A program made the position numbers and the translations under genes. Below the pieces are notes generated by a model that saw only the letters and a list, made by a program, of their open reading frames with translations, did not search any database and was not told the origin of the DNA. A stretch of 29,817 nt of DNA from CAZZKG01 sp964654825 (GTDB taxonomy: Bacteria; Gemmatimonadota; CAZMKB01). The stretch lies in NCBI GenBank assembly GCA_964654825.1, contig CAZZKG010000048.1, positions 1 to 29,817 on the forward strand. The letters are read 5' to 3'. Positions 1 to 8,321 of this stretch are shown piece after piece (positions within the stretch are counted from its first letter, which is position 1; every line of letters starts with the position of its first letter).

Positions 1-2
1 AG

Positions 3-65
3 CTGGCAACTCAGGAAATCAAGACATACCGTCTGCTGGTCTCTCCCGGAGAGCAAAAGGAGTAA
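3..65 (+). CDS. Possible C-terminal tail of an upstream gene (partial)
   Basis: The frame starting at base 3 is open from the window edge and ends in TAA at 63-65. It encodes about 20 residues, ending SPGEQKE. The composition is protein-like, but the stretch is too short to recognise a family, and two other frames are also open here. It is listed only because it would explain the bases before the first complete gene. Confidence 0.22.
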   Translation: MATQEIKTYRLLVSPGEQKE

Positions 66-128
66 TGAGTCTCCCGTCTCGGTGGGCGTTAAGATCGAAA
101 GTTCAGCCAGGATTCTCCATCGGATAAT

Positions 129-1544
129 ATGCGGACAATGAAAAAATACGCTACGGTAACGATACTCCTGATGATCATCATTCCGGCAGTGCAGGTCGGT
201 TCAGCTCTGAGTCATGAGGATACGTTCTCGGCCTACGAGAGTATTCCATTTTACGATTATGAACTGATCAACACGTTTCCGCATGATTCAACTGCCTTCA
301 CTCAGGGGCTGATCTATAAAGATGGTTTTCTCTATGAAGGTACAGGCATACAGGGCAATTCATCACTTCGCAAGGTGATTATCGAAACCGGCGAGGTTCA
401 AAAGATCTTCAACCTTCCTGATGAGTACTTCGGTGAGGGCATAACCGCATATCACGATACCATTTTCCAGTTGACCTATTTGAATCATATAGGGTTCGTA
501 TATGTAGAAAGTGACACCTTCGAGCTCATCGACTCTTTCAGCCATTCCTTCGATGGATGGGGCTTGACACATGATGACACCAGTTTGATTGCGAGTGACG
601 GCACACAGAGGATTTACTACCTCGACCCCCACTCTTTCGAAGAGGTCGGTCGGATCCGCGTAACCGCCGATGGTTCTCCCATTTTTTCTGTAAATGAACT
701 GGAATACATACAAGGAAAGATCTACGCGAACCTGCTGGGCTCCAGTTTGATAGCGATCATCGATCCACAGACCGGAGAAGTAGAAGGCTGGCTGAACCTG
801 AATGGTATCCGGGACAACAGACAACCTGAGAAGTATCAGAATCCTCTCAATGGAATAGCATTCGACCCTGTTGAGATACGCCTTTTCGTAACGGGGAAAT
901 TGTGGCCGGAGCTGTTCGAAATCACTGTCGATCCTCTCAATTATCCGCCGGAAATCGTATCCTCGAGCCCACCTTCCCCGGTCTTCATCGATGTGGACAG
1001 CACTTCTTTACTTGTTGTACACGCAGCGGATCCCGACCCCGAGGATTCGCTCGACTATACCTGGACCGTCAACGGTATTACCGATTCGACCTCTCACGAT
1101 TCCACATATATGTACACAGGTTCCGCAGCCACAACAGATACGGTTGCAGTATATGTGGGGGATGGCATGTTCACTGACTCTACCTCCTGGAGCATCCACG
1201 TGGGAACAGTCGGCATAGGAGGAGGGCAAGCACAACCGGAACATGCAATACCGGTTCGGGCGGAATTACTTCAAAATTATCCCAACCCGTTTAATCCTGT
1301 AACGACTTTTTCGTTTTCCGTTCCGGATGACCTCTCGAGCATTCAACCTGTGGAACTCACCATACACGACATCCGGGGAAAGAGAGTACGGACGCTGATC
1401 GATTCGCCTCTACATTCAGGAAACCATATGATCGTCTGGGACGGGAGGGATGATCGCGGAGAGAAGGTAGGGTCTGGAATCTACATTGCCACGTTGAGAA
1501 CCGGAGAAACCGTACTTTCACGGAAAGTGACTGTTCTCTACTGA
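129..1544 (+). CDS. Secreted glutamine-cyclotransferase-like beta-propeller with C-terminal FlgD-like sorting domain
   Basis: The 471-residue product begins with a signal peptide (MKKYATVTILLMIIIPAVQV). Residues about 40-270 match the glutaminyl-peptide cyclotransferase family, which in its characterised members converts N-terminal Gln to pyroglutamate. Recognisable segments are FPHDSTAFTQGLIY, LYEGTGIQGNSSLR and ELEYIQGKIYANLL. Residues about 272-358 form an Ig/PKD-like spacer (PPEIVSSSPP, then AADPDPEDSLDYTW). Residues about 378-471 are a FlgD-like Ig domain with LLQNYPNPFNP, VWDGRDDRGEKVGSGIY and a final KVTVLY, which in FCB-group bacteria marks exported proteins. An in-frame ATG at 138 gives a more typical signal peptide; neither start has a strong ribosome site. 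The 3' end overlaps the convergent mobA-like gene by 27 bases. Enzymatic activity is inferred from family only. Confidence 0.85.
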   Translation: MRTMKKYATVTILLMIIIPAVQVGSALSHEDTFSAYESIPFYDYELINTFPHDSTAFTQGLIYKDGFLYEGTGIQGNSSLRKVIIETGEVQKIFNLPDEYFGEGITAYHDTIFQLTYLNHIGFVYVESDTFELIDSFSHSFDGWGLTHDDTSLIASDGTQRIYYLDPHSFEEVGRIRVTADGSPIFSVNELEYIQGKIYANLLGSSLIAIIDPQTGEVEGWLNLNGIRDNRQPEKYQNPLNGIAFDPVEIRLFVTGKLWPELFEITVDPLNYPPEIVSSSPPSPVFIDVDSTSLLVVHAADPDPEDSLDYTWTVNGITDSTSHDSTYMYTGSAATTDTVAVYVGDGMFTDSTSWSIHVGTVGIGGGQAQPEHAIPVRAELLQNYPNPFNPVTTFSFSVPDDLSSIQPVELTIHDIRGKRVRTLIDSPLHSGNHMIVWDGRDDRGEKVGSGIYIATLRTGETVLSRKVTVLY

Positions 1545-2159
1545 ATAGTCACAGTTCTCCCGGTTATCACGTATTCTCTCTTCAGCCTCATCCAGCTCCG
1601 CCGGGGTATTGATATTGAGGAAAATGAGCTCCGGATCTCCGAACCGAGTGAGTTCATCCTCCTCGACGATCCGCACTCTCAGTTCTCCTCTACCGATCAG
1701 CCTAAAAAGCGAGTAAGTTTCATCTTGTAGAAGCTGTACGATACCGGGCAGGCAGTACTCCGAATACACTCCGACCTGCGGCTGGACGAAGTCTCCGTAC
1801 CTGTATACCGTGATGTCCTGTCCCCGGCTCTCTTCCAGGAGATACTCAAGCAGGCGGGGAGGTAAAAACGGCATGTCGCAGGGAAAGATCAGAGTTCTTC
1901 CGCAGTTTACGAGGCTCGAATAGAGACCGGCCAGCGGTCCGGCTCCGTCTCTATCCTGGAGGATTTCGACTCCATCGAGCCGGAGAATATCGTCCCTGCA
2001 CGACACGACGACAGGACCCTGCCCCGCGTCCTTGTAAACATCTCTTGCTATGTCGAGGGCGTAGTCGATGAGTCTCTTCCCGAGAAGTCTTTTCAGGTAC
2101 TTCTCACCACCGATTCTCCCTCCCCTTCCCCCTGCAAGAATACAAACGGTTGCAGTCAT
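1518..2159 (-). CDS. mobA: MobA-like molybdenum cofactor guanylyltransferase
   Basis: This 213-residue protein is a nucleotidyltransferase of the MobA type, which attaches GMP from GTP to molybdopterin to make the guanine dinucleotide form of the Mo/W cofactor. The N-terminus has the sugar-nucleotidyltransferase motif CILAGGRGGRIGGEKYL. The metal-binding segment is FPCDMPFLPPRLLEYLL near residue 95, and the C-terminal LNINTPAEL is typical of MobA. Length is slightly above the usual 190-200 residues. The extra C-terminal residues (NCDYSVENSHFP) lie in the part overlapping the convergent upstream gene, so they may be recent read-on. A tungstate/molybdate importer at 12251-14970 supports the role. 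IspD or another nucleotidyltransferase is less likely because of the DMPFL and NINTP motifs. The leader at 2160-2332 holds alternative hairpins (see findings). Confidence 0.82.
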   Translation of the reverse strand: MTATVCILAGGRGGRIGGEKYLKRLLGKRLIDYALDIARDVYKDAGQGPVVVSCRDDILRLDGVEILQDRDGAGPLAGLYSSLVNCGRTLIFPCDMPFLPPRLLEYLLEESRGQDITVYRYGDFVQPQVGVYSEYCLPGIVQLLQDETYSLFRLIGRGELRVRIVEEDELTRFGDPELIFLNINTPAELDEAEERIRDNRENCDYSVENSHFP

Positions 2160-2234
2160 GATTGTTTTCGTAGAATTTCGGGTTTCGTAACGATTTGAGG
2201 CCCCGGATTGTTTTTACCCTGGAGAATCCTCGAT

Positions 2235-2283
2235 GGTCCCGGGCAACCTTATCAACCTGAGTGTCGGGACCGATCCTGTCCCG
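2235..2283 (-). promoter_or_regulatory. Mutually exclusive hairpins in the mobA-like leader
   Basis: Read on the minus strand, three segments occur in order: CGGGAC (2283-2278), GGTCCCG (2271-2265) and CGGGACC (2241-2235). The middle one can pair perfectly with the first (7-nt loop) or with the third (7 bp, 23-nt loop), but not both. This is the geometry of a switch or attenuator. No known riboswitch class was recognised; the arrangement could instead be the terminator region of the upstream glycosyltransferase gene. Confidence 0.35.
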
Positions 2284-2332
2284 GGCTTAAAGATATGTCA
2301 TCTTCCGGACAGTGCAAGAGAGACCAGTGTCC

Positions 2333-3835
2333 TTAACGCCGGTCGCGAAGATCTTCCTTCTTTTTGAAGACCTTTATGTGCTGCTTTTCGTATTCCGGAG
2401 TCGTGATTTCTCTGTATTTCGATTCAAGCCACAATTCGGAACCACGGGGATGTTCTCTCGAAAGCAGGATCAGCGAGGGCCAGCTGCCATTTTTGACGGG
2501 TGTAAACACTTCCCCGTTCGTTCTCTCCTCCAGGTAGTCATCAACAGTCTCAGAGAAGAAGCCATGTTTGAGCCAGTTGTCTGCATGGGTGAACCCCAGA
2601 AGATGAGTACAGCCCATGGCATAGACGGGCTCACCCTGAGCGATGTATTTATCGATCTCTTTGGCAAGTCTATATTGATCAGACAATGTATAGGGAAATC
2701 TGACAGAAGAAATCCAGAATACTGTTGGTACAAAAAGTAAGAGCGTGATGATGACAGATGCGAAACGCAGCATACGCCGGCCTGCCAGATTTGAAATGTC
2801 TTTGAGAGACAGGTCGAGTATCCACCCTGACACAATTGCGATAAAAGGAAGCACGAAAAACAGATCCGGGAAACCCTGATGACTGTAATAGGTAAAAAAC
2901 AGACAGCCGTACATACAGAGCTGAAAGTAAAACCACCGGGGATCTCGTTCTGTACCATCTGTTAGGCTTTCCCTACCCCGGAAGACCCTCGTCCAGTATC
3001 GAATGATGCCATACGGAAAAGCAATCAGCAGGATATTGAAATATCCGAAGCCCTTGCCCCAGATAATTAAAATCCGGTATAACGATGAGGAAAATCCCCG
3101 GAACGATGCTGACATGTACCGATACGTATAATAAAAGGCCTGCTCGAACTGCTGCCCGACCGTCCCCGTCATCACGAAGTACAGTTCATAGATCACCAGC
3201 GGGATCAGGGCCCCCGTCAAAGCGTGAGTGAGGTCTGCGCGGCGTCTTTTCTGGACGATGAGCCCGAGGAACAGGAACCCGAGCAGAAGCAATCCGGGCT
3301 GCCAGCAGAGAAAGCTCAGGGATGCTGAGAATGCAGACCAGAAGGGTTTTCGTTTCCCATAGAACAGTATCGTCAGAAGCATGAAGAATACGACGAAGAC
3401 TTTCGGCCTGCATCCCATCGATGCAAGGGCAAGATAGCCCGGAAAGGAAAATACGGAAGCAGCGGCAAACAGAGACGCTCTCGTGCTTCGTGTCAACCGA
3501 AGAGTGATCAACCAGATCAAACCAGCTGATCCGCCAATGACACAGAGAGAGAGGATCCGAACGGAGGAAACATCTGATACACCGAAGATACGCCCGATAA
3601 AGATAATGAGACCGGAGAACATCATACTCAGTGCATTCTTTGGATCAAAATGACATACATACGGTGCACAGCCCGATGCCACCCGCTCAGATATATAGAA
3701 ATACATCTGATTGTCGCCACACAGAGGTAACTCCCCGATACCACCTTTGAAAGCGAATATCAGGAGTACCAGCCCAACCGAGGCAACGCCGATCAGAAGT
3801 CCAGAGACCAGCTCCTGTTTTAGCGAAAGAGACAC
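2333..3835 (-). CDS. Polytopic membrane protein, GT39/ArnT-like glycosyltransferase
   Basis: The 500-residue protein has about ten hydrophobic segments through residue 380, then a soluble C-terminal region of about 100 residues. Layout and an acidic residue in the first extracytoplasmic loop (LCGDNQMYFYISERV, residues 38-52) resemble GT39/PMT family transferases. In that family such an Asp binds the polyprenyl-phosphate-sugar donor and sugars are moved onto lipids or proteins outside the membrane. Further similarity is weak, so substrate and product cannot be named. The start is a GTG at 3835 without a clear ribosome site; it was chosen because it places the first transmembrane helix (LLIGVASVGLVLLIFAF) correctly. 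A second GT39-type protein lies at 21974-23983. The product could instead be a membrane protein that only shares the fold. Confidence 0.65.
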   Translation of the reverse strand: MSLSLKQELVSGLLIGVASVGLVLLIFAFKGGIGELPLCGDNQMYFYISERVASGCAPYVCHFDPKNALSMMFSGLIIFIGRIFGVSDVSSVRILSLCVIGGSAGLIWLITLRLTRSTRASLFAAASVFSFPGYLALASMGCRPKVFVVFFMLLTILFYGKRKPFWSAFSASLSFLCWQPGLLLLGFLFLGLIVQKRRRADLTHALTGALIPLVIYELYFVMTGTVGQQFEQAFYYTYRYMSASFRGFSSSLYRILIIWGKGFGYFNILLIAFPYGIIRYWTRVFRGRESLTDGTERDPRWFYFQLCMYGCLFFTYYSHQGFPDLFFVLPFIAIVSGWILDLSLKDISNLAGRRMLRFASVIITLLLFVPTVFWISSVRFPYTLSDQYRLAKEIDKYIAQGEPVYAMGCTHLLGFTHADNWLKHGFFSETVDDYLEERTNGEVFTPVKNGSWPSLILLSREHPRGSELWLESKYREITTPEYEKQHIKVFKKKEDLRDRR

Positions 3836-3882
3836 GGTACGAATGAAAGTAAAGGTTTCTCACTTTCCCCTTCATGTGCAGA

Positions 3883-3968
3883 TTGAATTCATGGTTTCAT
3901 GCAGGTTGGCTATGGTGGGGCAAGTGATTATCAAAAGCACATTTCTGAATTGTCGTACATGAATTCAA
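3883..3968. repeat. 11-bp inverted repeat in the 3836-4116 intergenic region
   Basis: TTGAATTCATG (3883-3893) and CATGAATTCAA (3958-3968) are perfect reverse complements separated by 64 bases. Each contains the palindrome GAATTC, so the pair can also be read as a near-direct repeat. The surrounding 281 bases between the glycosyltransferase start and the anti-sigma stop are AT-richer than the genes and hold no convincing ORF. This may be a binding-site pair upstream of the glycosyltransferase gene. Confidence 0.4.
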
Positions 3969-4116
3969 ATTCTTCTCTCAATATAATATATTTGCCGAAT
4001 CATGGGAATCTTTCACAAAATTCTGAATTTCATTCCCGATGGCGAGCGGTGGCGTGGATGAGGGCATACAGCACAGAGTTGGAATGCACCACAGATATTT
4101 GGATTTTCGAGCGGAG

Positions 4117-5019
4117 TTATTCTGTTTCAAGTACCGCCCGGACTGGATTCCCCCTCAGGTCGATCCGATACACGAGGCTGTCCTCTACGACGACACGTAT
4201 TATCTCATCCGGTGCCAGCTCAATCCTGATATCAATCGGTGAAACTTCCGCAAAATCCTCGCGAACCATCCAGATCATCTCCATACCGGTCGAATCACGT
4301 TTCAGGATCTCGACCGGAAATACTGCCGGGAGTCTTCTGTTACCTTCACGGTACGAAACACCATTGGCCTCTTCTTCAATCCGTTCTTTGACGTACACCT
4401 GAAAGACGTGATCATCATAGACGAATCTCCACAGCAAAGGTTCATGAGTCTCATCAGGTTTCGCGATCGAGAAGGTAAGAGGCTGCGTGCTGTGGGCCCG
4501 ATCCTGTCCTGAAACCGCCGCATTTTTACTTTTTTTCGACGGTTGAGACTCAGGAAGCTGATCACCGCCGGAATAAGATGCCACACCAGCTTCTGCGATC
4601 TGCGATGGTTTCTCGAGTCCAGGAGGGGGAACTGACGCAACTTCTGCCGGTGAATTCTGAACGACCGGCAGAGGTGCCGAGACCGTCAACAGTTCAGGTT
4701 TATCCCTCTGCACATAGTAGTAGATAACGGGAGTTATCATGGCGATCAGGAGGACTGCGGCTATCTTCGACAGCTTCGCCCAGTCGATGTCCCTGCGCTG
4801 CGCTCTGCTCCTCTCGAGCTGCCGGCGGATTTCCTTTTTCATTTCCATTCGGCCTGTCTCTTTTAAAGCCAGGATGATCTGTCTCTGATTCTCAAGTTCC
4901 ACGCGACAGGATTCGCACGTTTCCAGATGGTGTTCGTACCTCTCTCTGTCGGACTCCTCGATCTGACTGAGTATGTATTGTTCATGCAGGTCGTGCTCGA
5001 GGATATAATCACAATCCAT
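4117..5019 (-). CDS. Transmembrane zinc-finger anti-sigma factor
   Basis: The 300-residue protein begins MDCDYILEHDLHEQYI. It carries an HC2-type anti-sigma zinc finger, ERYEHHLETCESCRVEL (residues about 25-41), with the H-x3-C-x2-C ligand pattern. One transmembrane helix lies near residue 100 (IAAVLLIAMITPVIYYYV). A low-complexity Pro/Ser-rich linker and a beta-rich extracytoplasmic domain follow. Such proteins hold a cognate ECF sigma factor at the membrane and release it on an envelope signal. The ATG overlaps the sigma stop as TAATG, with AGGAG eight bases upstream, which fixes this start over an upstream in-frame one at 5082. The roughly 170-residue outer domain was not recognised and probably sets the signal. 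Coupling with the sigma factor is near certain from the overlap. Confidence 0.87.
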   Translation of the reverse strand: MDCDYILEHDLHEQYILSQIEESDRERYEHHLETCESCRVELENQRQIILALKETGRMEMKKEIRRQLERSRAQRRDIDWAKLSKIAAVLLIAMITPVIYYYVQRDKPELLTVSAPLPVVQNSPAEVASVPPPGLEKPSQIAEAGVASYSGGDQLPESQPSKKSKNAAVSGQDRAHSTQPLTFSIAKPDETHEPLLWRFVYDDHVFQVYVKERIEEEANGVSYREGNRRLPAVFPVEILKRDSTGMEMIWMVREDFAEVSPIDIRIELAPDEIIRVVVEDSLVYRIDLRGNPVRAVLETE

Positions 5020-5591
5020 TACATGCTCCTTTCGACTTCCGACTGCTGCTCCCTCAATATAGCTTCCAGCGCCTTTTTGCACTGGTATTTCTTGGACTTC
5101 GCCACATCAGCGCCTGCAAACCCCATCACACGGGCGATGTCCTGAAAATTTCTCCCTTCGAAATAAAACAGCAGCAGGAGTTCTCTGCAGACCGGCTGCA
5201 GTTTGTCGAGCGCTTTGCGGACCATTTCACGTTTCTCGTCCCGGATGATGGTTTCCAGGACGGATGGATTCCCATCCCGGCTACCATCCGTTGTCTCCTC
5301 GACAATCCTGCTGCGTTTGCGTAATTCCGCACTCCATTTGTTTTTAACGATCCCGAGCAGGTAAGTCCCGAGCTTCGAAGTGAGTTCAAAATCACCTGAG
5401 CAGACACGCTGCCACACCACGATAATGGCCTCCTGCAGCATATCCTCGGCATCAGTCTCATCTCCCCCGTGTGATCTAACATAACCGATCACCAGCCTCT
5501 CGTAACGGGTAAAAATTTCAGCCAGTACCGTGCGATCGTTTTTTCTGATCCGGCCTATCAACTGCTGATCAGGAAAATATTTGAGTTTCAC
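5019..5591 (-). CDS. ECF (sigma-70 family, group 4) RNA polymerase sigma factor
   Basis: With the GTG start at 5591 the product is 190 residues. Region 2 is visible as EIFTRYERLVIGYVRSHGG with the core-binding DAEDMLQEAIIVVWQRV. Region 4 is LDKLQPVCRELLLLFYFEG followed by the helix-turn-helix NFQDIARVMGFAGADVAKSK. The GTG is preceded by GGAGAAAGG at good spacing; upstream in-frame ATGs at 5618 and 5657 would add a hydrophobic tail unlike the family. It directs polymerase to a stress or envelope regulon and is controlled by the anti-sigma factor encoded immediately downstream. Its target promoters are not identified here. A TATAAA-like box on the minus strand near 5725 could drive the pair but is weak. 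Confidence 0.9.
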   Translation of the reverse strand: MKLKYFPDQQLIGRIRKNDRTVLAEIFTRYERLVIGYVRSHGGDETDAEDMLQEAIIVVWQRVCSGDFELTSKLGTYLLGIVKNKWSAELRKRSRIVEETTDGSRDGNPSVLETIIRDEKREMVRKALDKLQPVCRELLLLFYFEGRNFQDIARVMGFAGADVAKSKKYQCKKALEAILREQQSEVERSM

Positions 5592-5900
5592 CCTATACCT
5601 TTCTCCAATTAATGTCATCAATAACAAAAGGGTAAACGAACAGAGAGAGAAAATCAAGAAAAGAGATCCACAATAGACAGCAATCTGTTCAAGGAACCAG
5701 CAGCGAGGGGCAGGGTATTATTTATACGACAGACAACAGCAGTTCTGAATTCGGAATAGCACTGCAGACATTTGGTAAGTTAACCACAAATTCCGACCAT
5801 GGATGGCAGTGGCCAAAGCAGGTATGAGCGGCTCAAACAAAGTGGAACTCTGAACAGAATTCTAAAAACAAACAACAGAACCAGGCGAAAGGAGAAACCA
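5592..5900. other. Divergent intergenic region between sigma gene and small ORF
   Basis: About 309 bases lie between the sigma start (minus) and the small ORF (plus). It is AT-rich, with a TATTATTTATA stretch near 5716-5728 that could be the -10 region for the minus-strand operon. No convincing ORF, repeat or RNA gene was seen. Confidence 0.4.
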
Positions 5901-6098
5901 ATGGATAATAACCAACTGGACATAAAACAGCTGCACCGGGATATGGAGTATATACTTAACGATACAGAGCATTTCTTGAAGGACCTCCGGGGACGGAAGC
6001 ACTTGAAGAGAACAGTGAAAAAGGATGCGCTGAACCTGAAGGCTCATTTGTTACGTATGACAGACCACTTGAATCAGCAGGTAGAGTATTCAGAATAG
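5901..6098 (+). CDS. Small helical protein of unknown function (65 aa)
   Basis: The ATG at 5901 follows AAAGGAG with six bases of spacing, which decides the start over an upstream in-frame ATG at 5799. The product begins MDNNQLDIKQLHRDMEYIL, is highly charged, and is predicted to be two amphipathic helices with no membrane segment, cysteine or signal peptide. It lies divergent from the sigma/anti-sigma operon and upstream of a STAS-like gene on the same strand. No family was recognised. The heptad-like hydrophobic spacing suggests a helical bundle or partner-binding protein, as inference only. Confidence 0.6.
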   Translation: MDNNQLDIKQLHRDMEYILNDTEHFLKDLRGRKHLKRTVKKDALNLKAHLLRMTDHLNQQVEYSE

Positions 6099-6275
6099 TT
6101 CCTGAAGAAGAGAGAATCCTCGAAAGAGTCTCTACTTCAGAACTCTTCACCAGATCAACTGGCCAAAATGACTCATACTATACACTATGCAACAACTCGT
6201 CTTCTGATCAGTGCTGCATGAATGTAAGTGGTGGGAGAGTTTGTAAGGAAGTATTCGTTACTCAGGAGATTTCAG

Positions 6276-6638
6276 ATGCCACACAAACAAAGCATCATTT
6301 CTGATAAGACCATTCTTCGAATGAAGTTGATGGGAAGAATAGACTTAACCGAAAGAAACACGATCAAGGACGAAGTTGCCGGTATTTGCCGCATGAAGTT
6401 GCTGAGGAAGATACTCATCGATGTGCGAGAGCTTGATCCGGTCACGTCTCTAATCGATCTATATGATTTTGGATCGACATTAACGGAAATCGAATTGCCC
6501 TTTGATGTAAAAATTGCGGGTGTGTGTAAGCCTGATGATTTAGAGAGCACCTTTCCTGTTACTATCGCAAAGAACAAGCTCATAAATATCAGCGCATTCC
6601 CGAATGTCAGGAAAGCTCTCCACTGGTTGAGTACATGA
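6276..6638 (+). CDS. STAS/SpoIIAA-like single-domain protein
   Basis: The ATG at 6276 follows AGGAG with an eight-base spacer, giving 120 residues beginning MPHKQSIISDKTILR. The pattern is that of a STAS/SpoIIAA-like domain: a first strand (ILRMKLMGRIDLTER), helix, strand KILIDVRELD, helix with DLYDFGSTLTEI, strand VKIAGVC, and a last helix (NVRKALHWL). STAS domains act in partner-switch anti-anti-sigma factors or as small sensory domains. The usual phosphorylatable Ser is not obvious at the expected DxS position; the sequence there reads RELDPVTSLIDL. A link with the ECF system 600 bases away is possible but not shown. Confidence 0.6.
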   Translation: MPHKQSIISDKTILRMKLMGRIDLTERNTIKDEVAGICRMKLLRKILIDVRELDPVTSLIDLYDFGSTLTEIELPFDVKIAGVCKPDDLESTFPVTIAKNKLINISAFPNVRKALHWLST

Positions 6639-6766
6639 ATGTTTTGTTTTCATGCTTCAGGTCAGCCTGCAGTCGTAATATCGGGGAATGAAACCGCGGT
6701 GATCTTCTAAAGAGCATCTTCCGGAGAGATCCCAGTTTTTAAATCGGGGTCACCAACGAGATGGAG

Positions 6767-8236
6767 TTATGGAAGGTAACCGAGAGCTCGCAGCTGGTCC
6801 CTCAGTTCCCCATCGACTTCGATGTGTCCCCCCGGACCATATACCTCGGGCATGAGCTCCAGCAGTTCGCTGACCGCCGAGCTGTCACTTTCGGTCAGGA
6901 CAGGCTGGTCAGGGATATCTTCAGAATAATCCCTCAGGATCATGGAACCGTCGCTGCCTGCGGTCAGACGCATGTCAGCGACTCTCACTGTAGCGTAACC
7001 GGGCCTCAGCGCGGCGGTATCCAGATCAGGATTGAGCTTCGCCAGGTATTTGAGTATTGATGGCTGGGGGCCGGTGTATTCCGCAATAAGAGGACGATCG
7101 ACAGGCATCGGAGTTTCAATCAGTGATCGGCTGTGAGGCCGGGAGGGGATGTCGCTCGCCCCAGCCAGTTGAAGAACGGTAGTAAAAATGTCAGTCAGCA
7201 TGACCGGATCATCTCGAATCTTCCCTTTCGGGGCTCCCGGGATACGAATGACCAGAGGCACCGCAAGCAATGTTTCGAACACACCAAATTGATGATCGAT
7301 GTAGCCGTGATCTCCCAGGTTCTCTCCGTGATCAGAGGTGATGATCATAACTGCTGAGTCAAAGAGTTCATACCCCCTGAGTATGCTCACTAACTCTCCG
7401 AGCAGAAGATCCGTCCTGTTCACATCCCCGGCATAGAGACATCGTACACGGTACCAGTCGATCAGTCCAGGGGCATGAAGACCGGCATTGAACTCCGAAG
7501 CCCACACCGTGCTCACATAACTGCCGGGGGGAATTCGAGGGAGGAACGTCCGGCGGAATTCAGCCGGTGGGTTATACGGGAGATGAGATTCGAGAAAGTT
7601 CACGAACATGAAGAAAGGTTTATCGTCAGTGCGATTCTTCAACCATTTCGAGATATTTCTCAGACTTTCCGGGCCACCCTGATCTATCTTGTGCAGAATT
7701 TTCGTCCCGGCACCCGTTTCCGCGAACTGATATTGAAAGCCTCTCATCATCCCTGTCATCCTGTCGGTCAACCATGGGTTGCTGAAAAAACTCGCCGTCT
7801 CGTATCCCTCCCGAGCGAGGAGTTCCGCAAGTGTTACCTGAGAAGTGTCAAGGGCAAGATTTCGACCTGTGCACTGATGTACCGACGGCAGCAGGCCGGT
7901 GAAGAGCGAAGCATGTGAAGGAACCGTCCAGGGTGCGTTAGCCCAGGCATTGGTAAAAACCGTACCCTCGGCTCCGAGCTCATCCAGATGGGGAGTCAAC
8001 GATTGTCCCGCACAGCACTGTTTACCCAGCACGGGCAGATCACGTCTGACTGTATCCAGAACAACGAGGACGATATTGGGCTTCTCCGGTGGTGACGAAC
8101 AGCTGCAGCATATGAGAACAATGGCAAGCAGGAGAGACAGAGAGTTTTCGACATACGATAGCAATATGGATGACACACCGGCGTACCCCGATGATGAGTG
8201 CTTCTCGTTCAGGATTTCCATACTCATCGAGTTCAC
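6767..8236 (-). CDS. Sulfatase-superfamily (alkaline-phosphatase fold) lipoprotein with catalytic Thr
   Basis: This 489-residue protein has the alkaline phosphatase/sulfatase fold. The N-terminus has a hydrophobic segment ending LICCSCSS, probably a lipoprotein signal. First metal site: NIVLVVLDTVRRD (Asp61). Nucleophile region: APWTVPSHASLFTG (residues 101-114). Second metal site: TSDHGENLGDHG. In true sulfatases the motif is C/S-x-P-x-R and the Cys/Ser becomes formylglycine. Here Thr104 is at that position and His replaces Arg. This suggests a phosphodiesterase, phosphatase or phospho-group transferase like the Thr-dependent LtaS/EptA/NPP enzymes rather than a sulfatase, although it would usually be annotated sulfatase. 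The GTG at 8236 or the ATG at 8227 is the start. A good promoter lies at 8322-8350. A paralogue is at 24255-25601. Confidence 0.85.
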   Translation of the reverse strand: MNSMSMEILNEKHSSSGYAGVSSILLSYVENSLSLLLAIVLICCSCSSPPEKPNIVLVVLDTVRRDLPVLGKQCCAGQSLTPHLDELGAEGTVFTNAWANAPWTVPSHASLFTGLLPSVHQCTGRNLALDTSQVTLAELLAREGYETASFFSNPWLTDRMTGMMRGFQYQFAETGAGTKILHKIDQGGPESLRNISKWLKNRTDDKPFFMFVNFLESHLPYNPPAEFRRTFLPRIPPGSYVSTVWASEFNAGLHAPGLIDWYRVRCLYAGDVNRTDLLLGELVSILRGYELFDSAVMIITSDHGENLGDHGYIDHQFGVFETLLAVPLVIRIPGAPKGKIRDDPVMLTDIFTTVLQLAGASDIPSRPHSRSLIETPMPVDRPLIAEYTGPQPSILKYLAKLNPDLDTAALRPGYATVRVADMRLTAGSDGSMILRDYSEDIPDQPVLTESDSSAVSELLELMPEVYGPGGHIEVDGELRDQLRALGYLP

Positions 8237-8321
8237 TTGACAGGCACTAACTTCCGGGTATAAGCACCTTCTGGAGTTCTTTTACAGTAATTAAAAAAAT
8301 CCCACTCATTCCTCTCTATCG

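Noticed and set aside
6634..6654. CATGAA/TTCATG hairpin after the STAS-like gene
   Set aside because: Only a 6-bp AT-rich stem without a T-tract; too weak to call a terminator.
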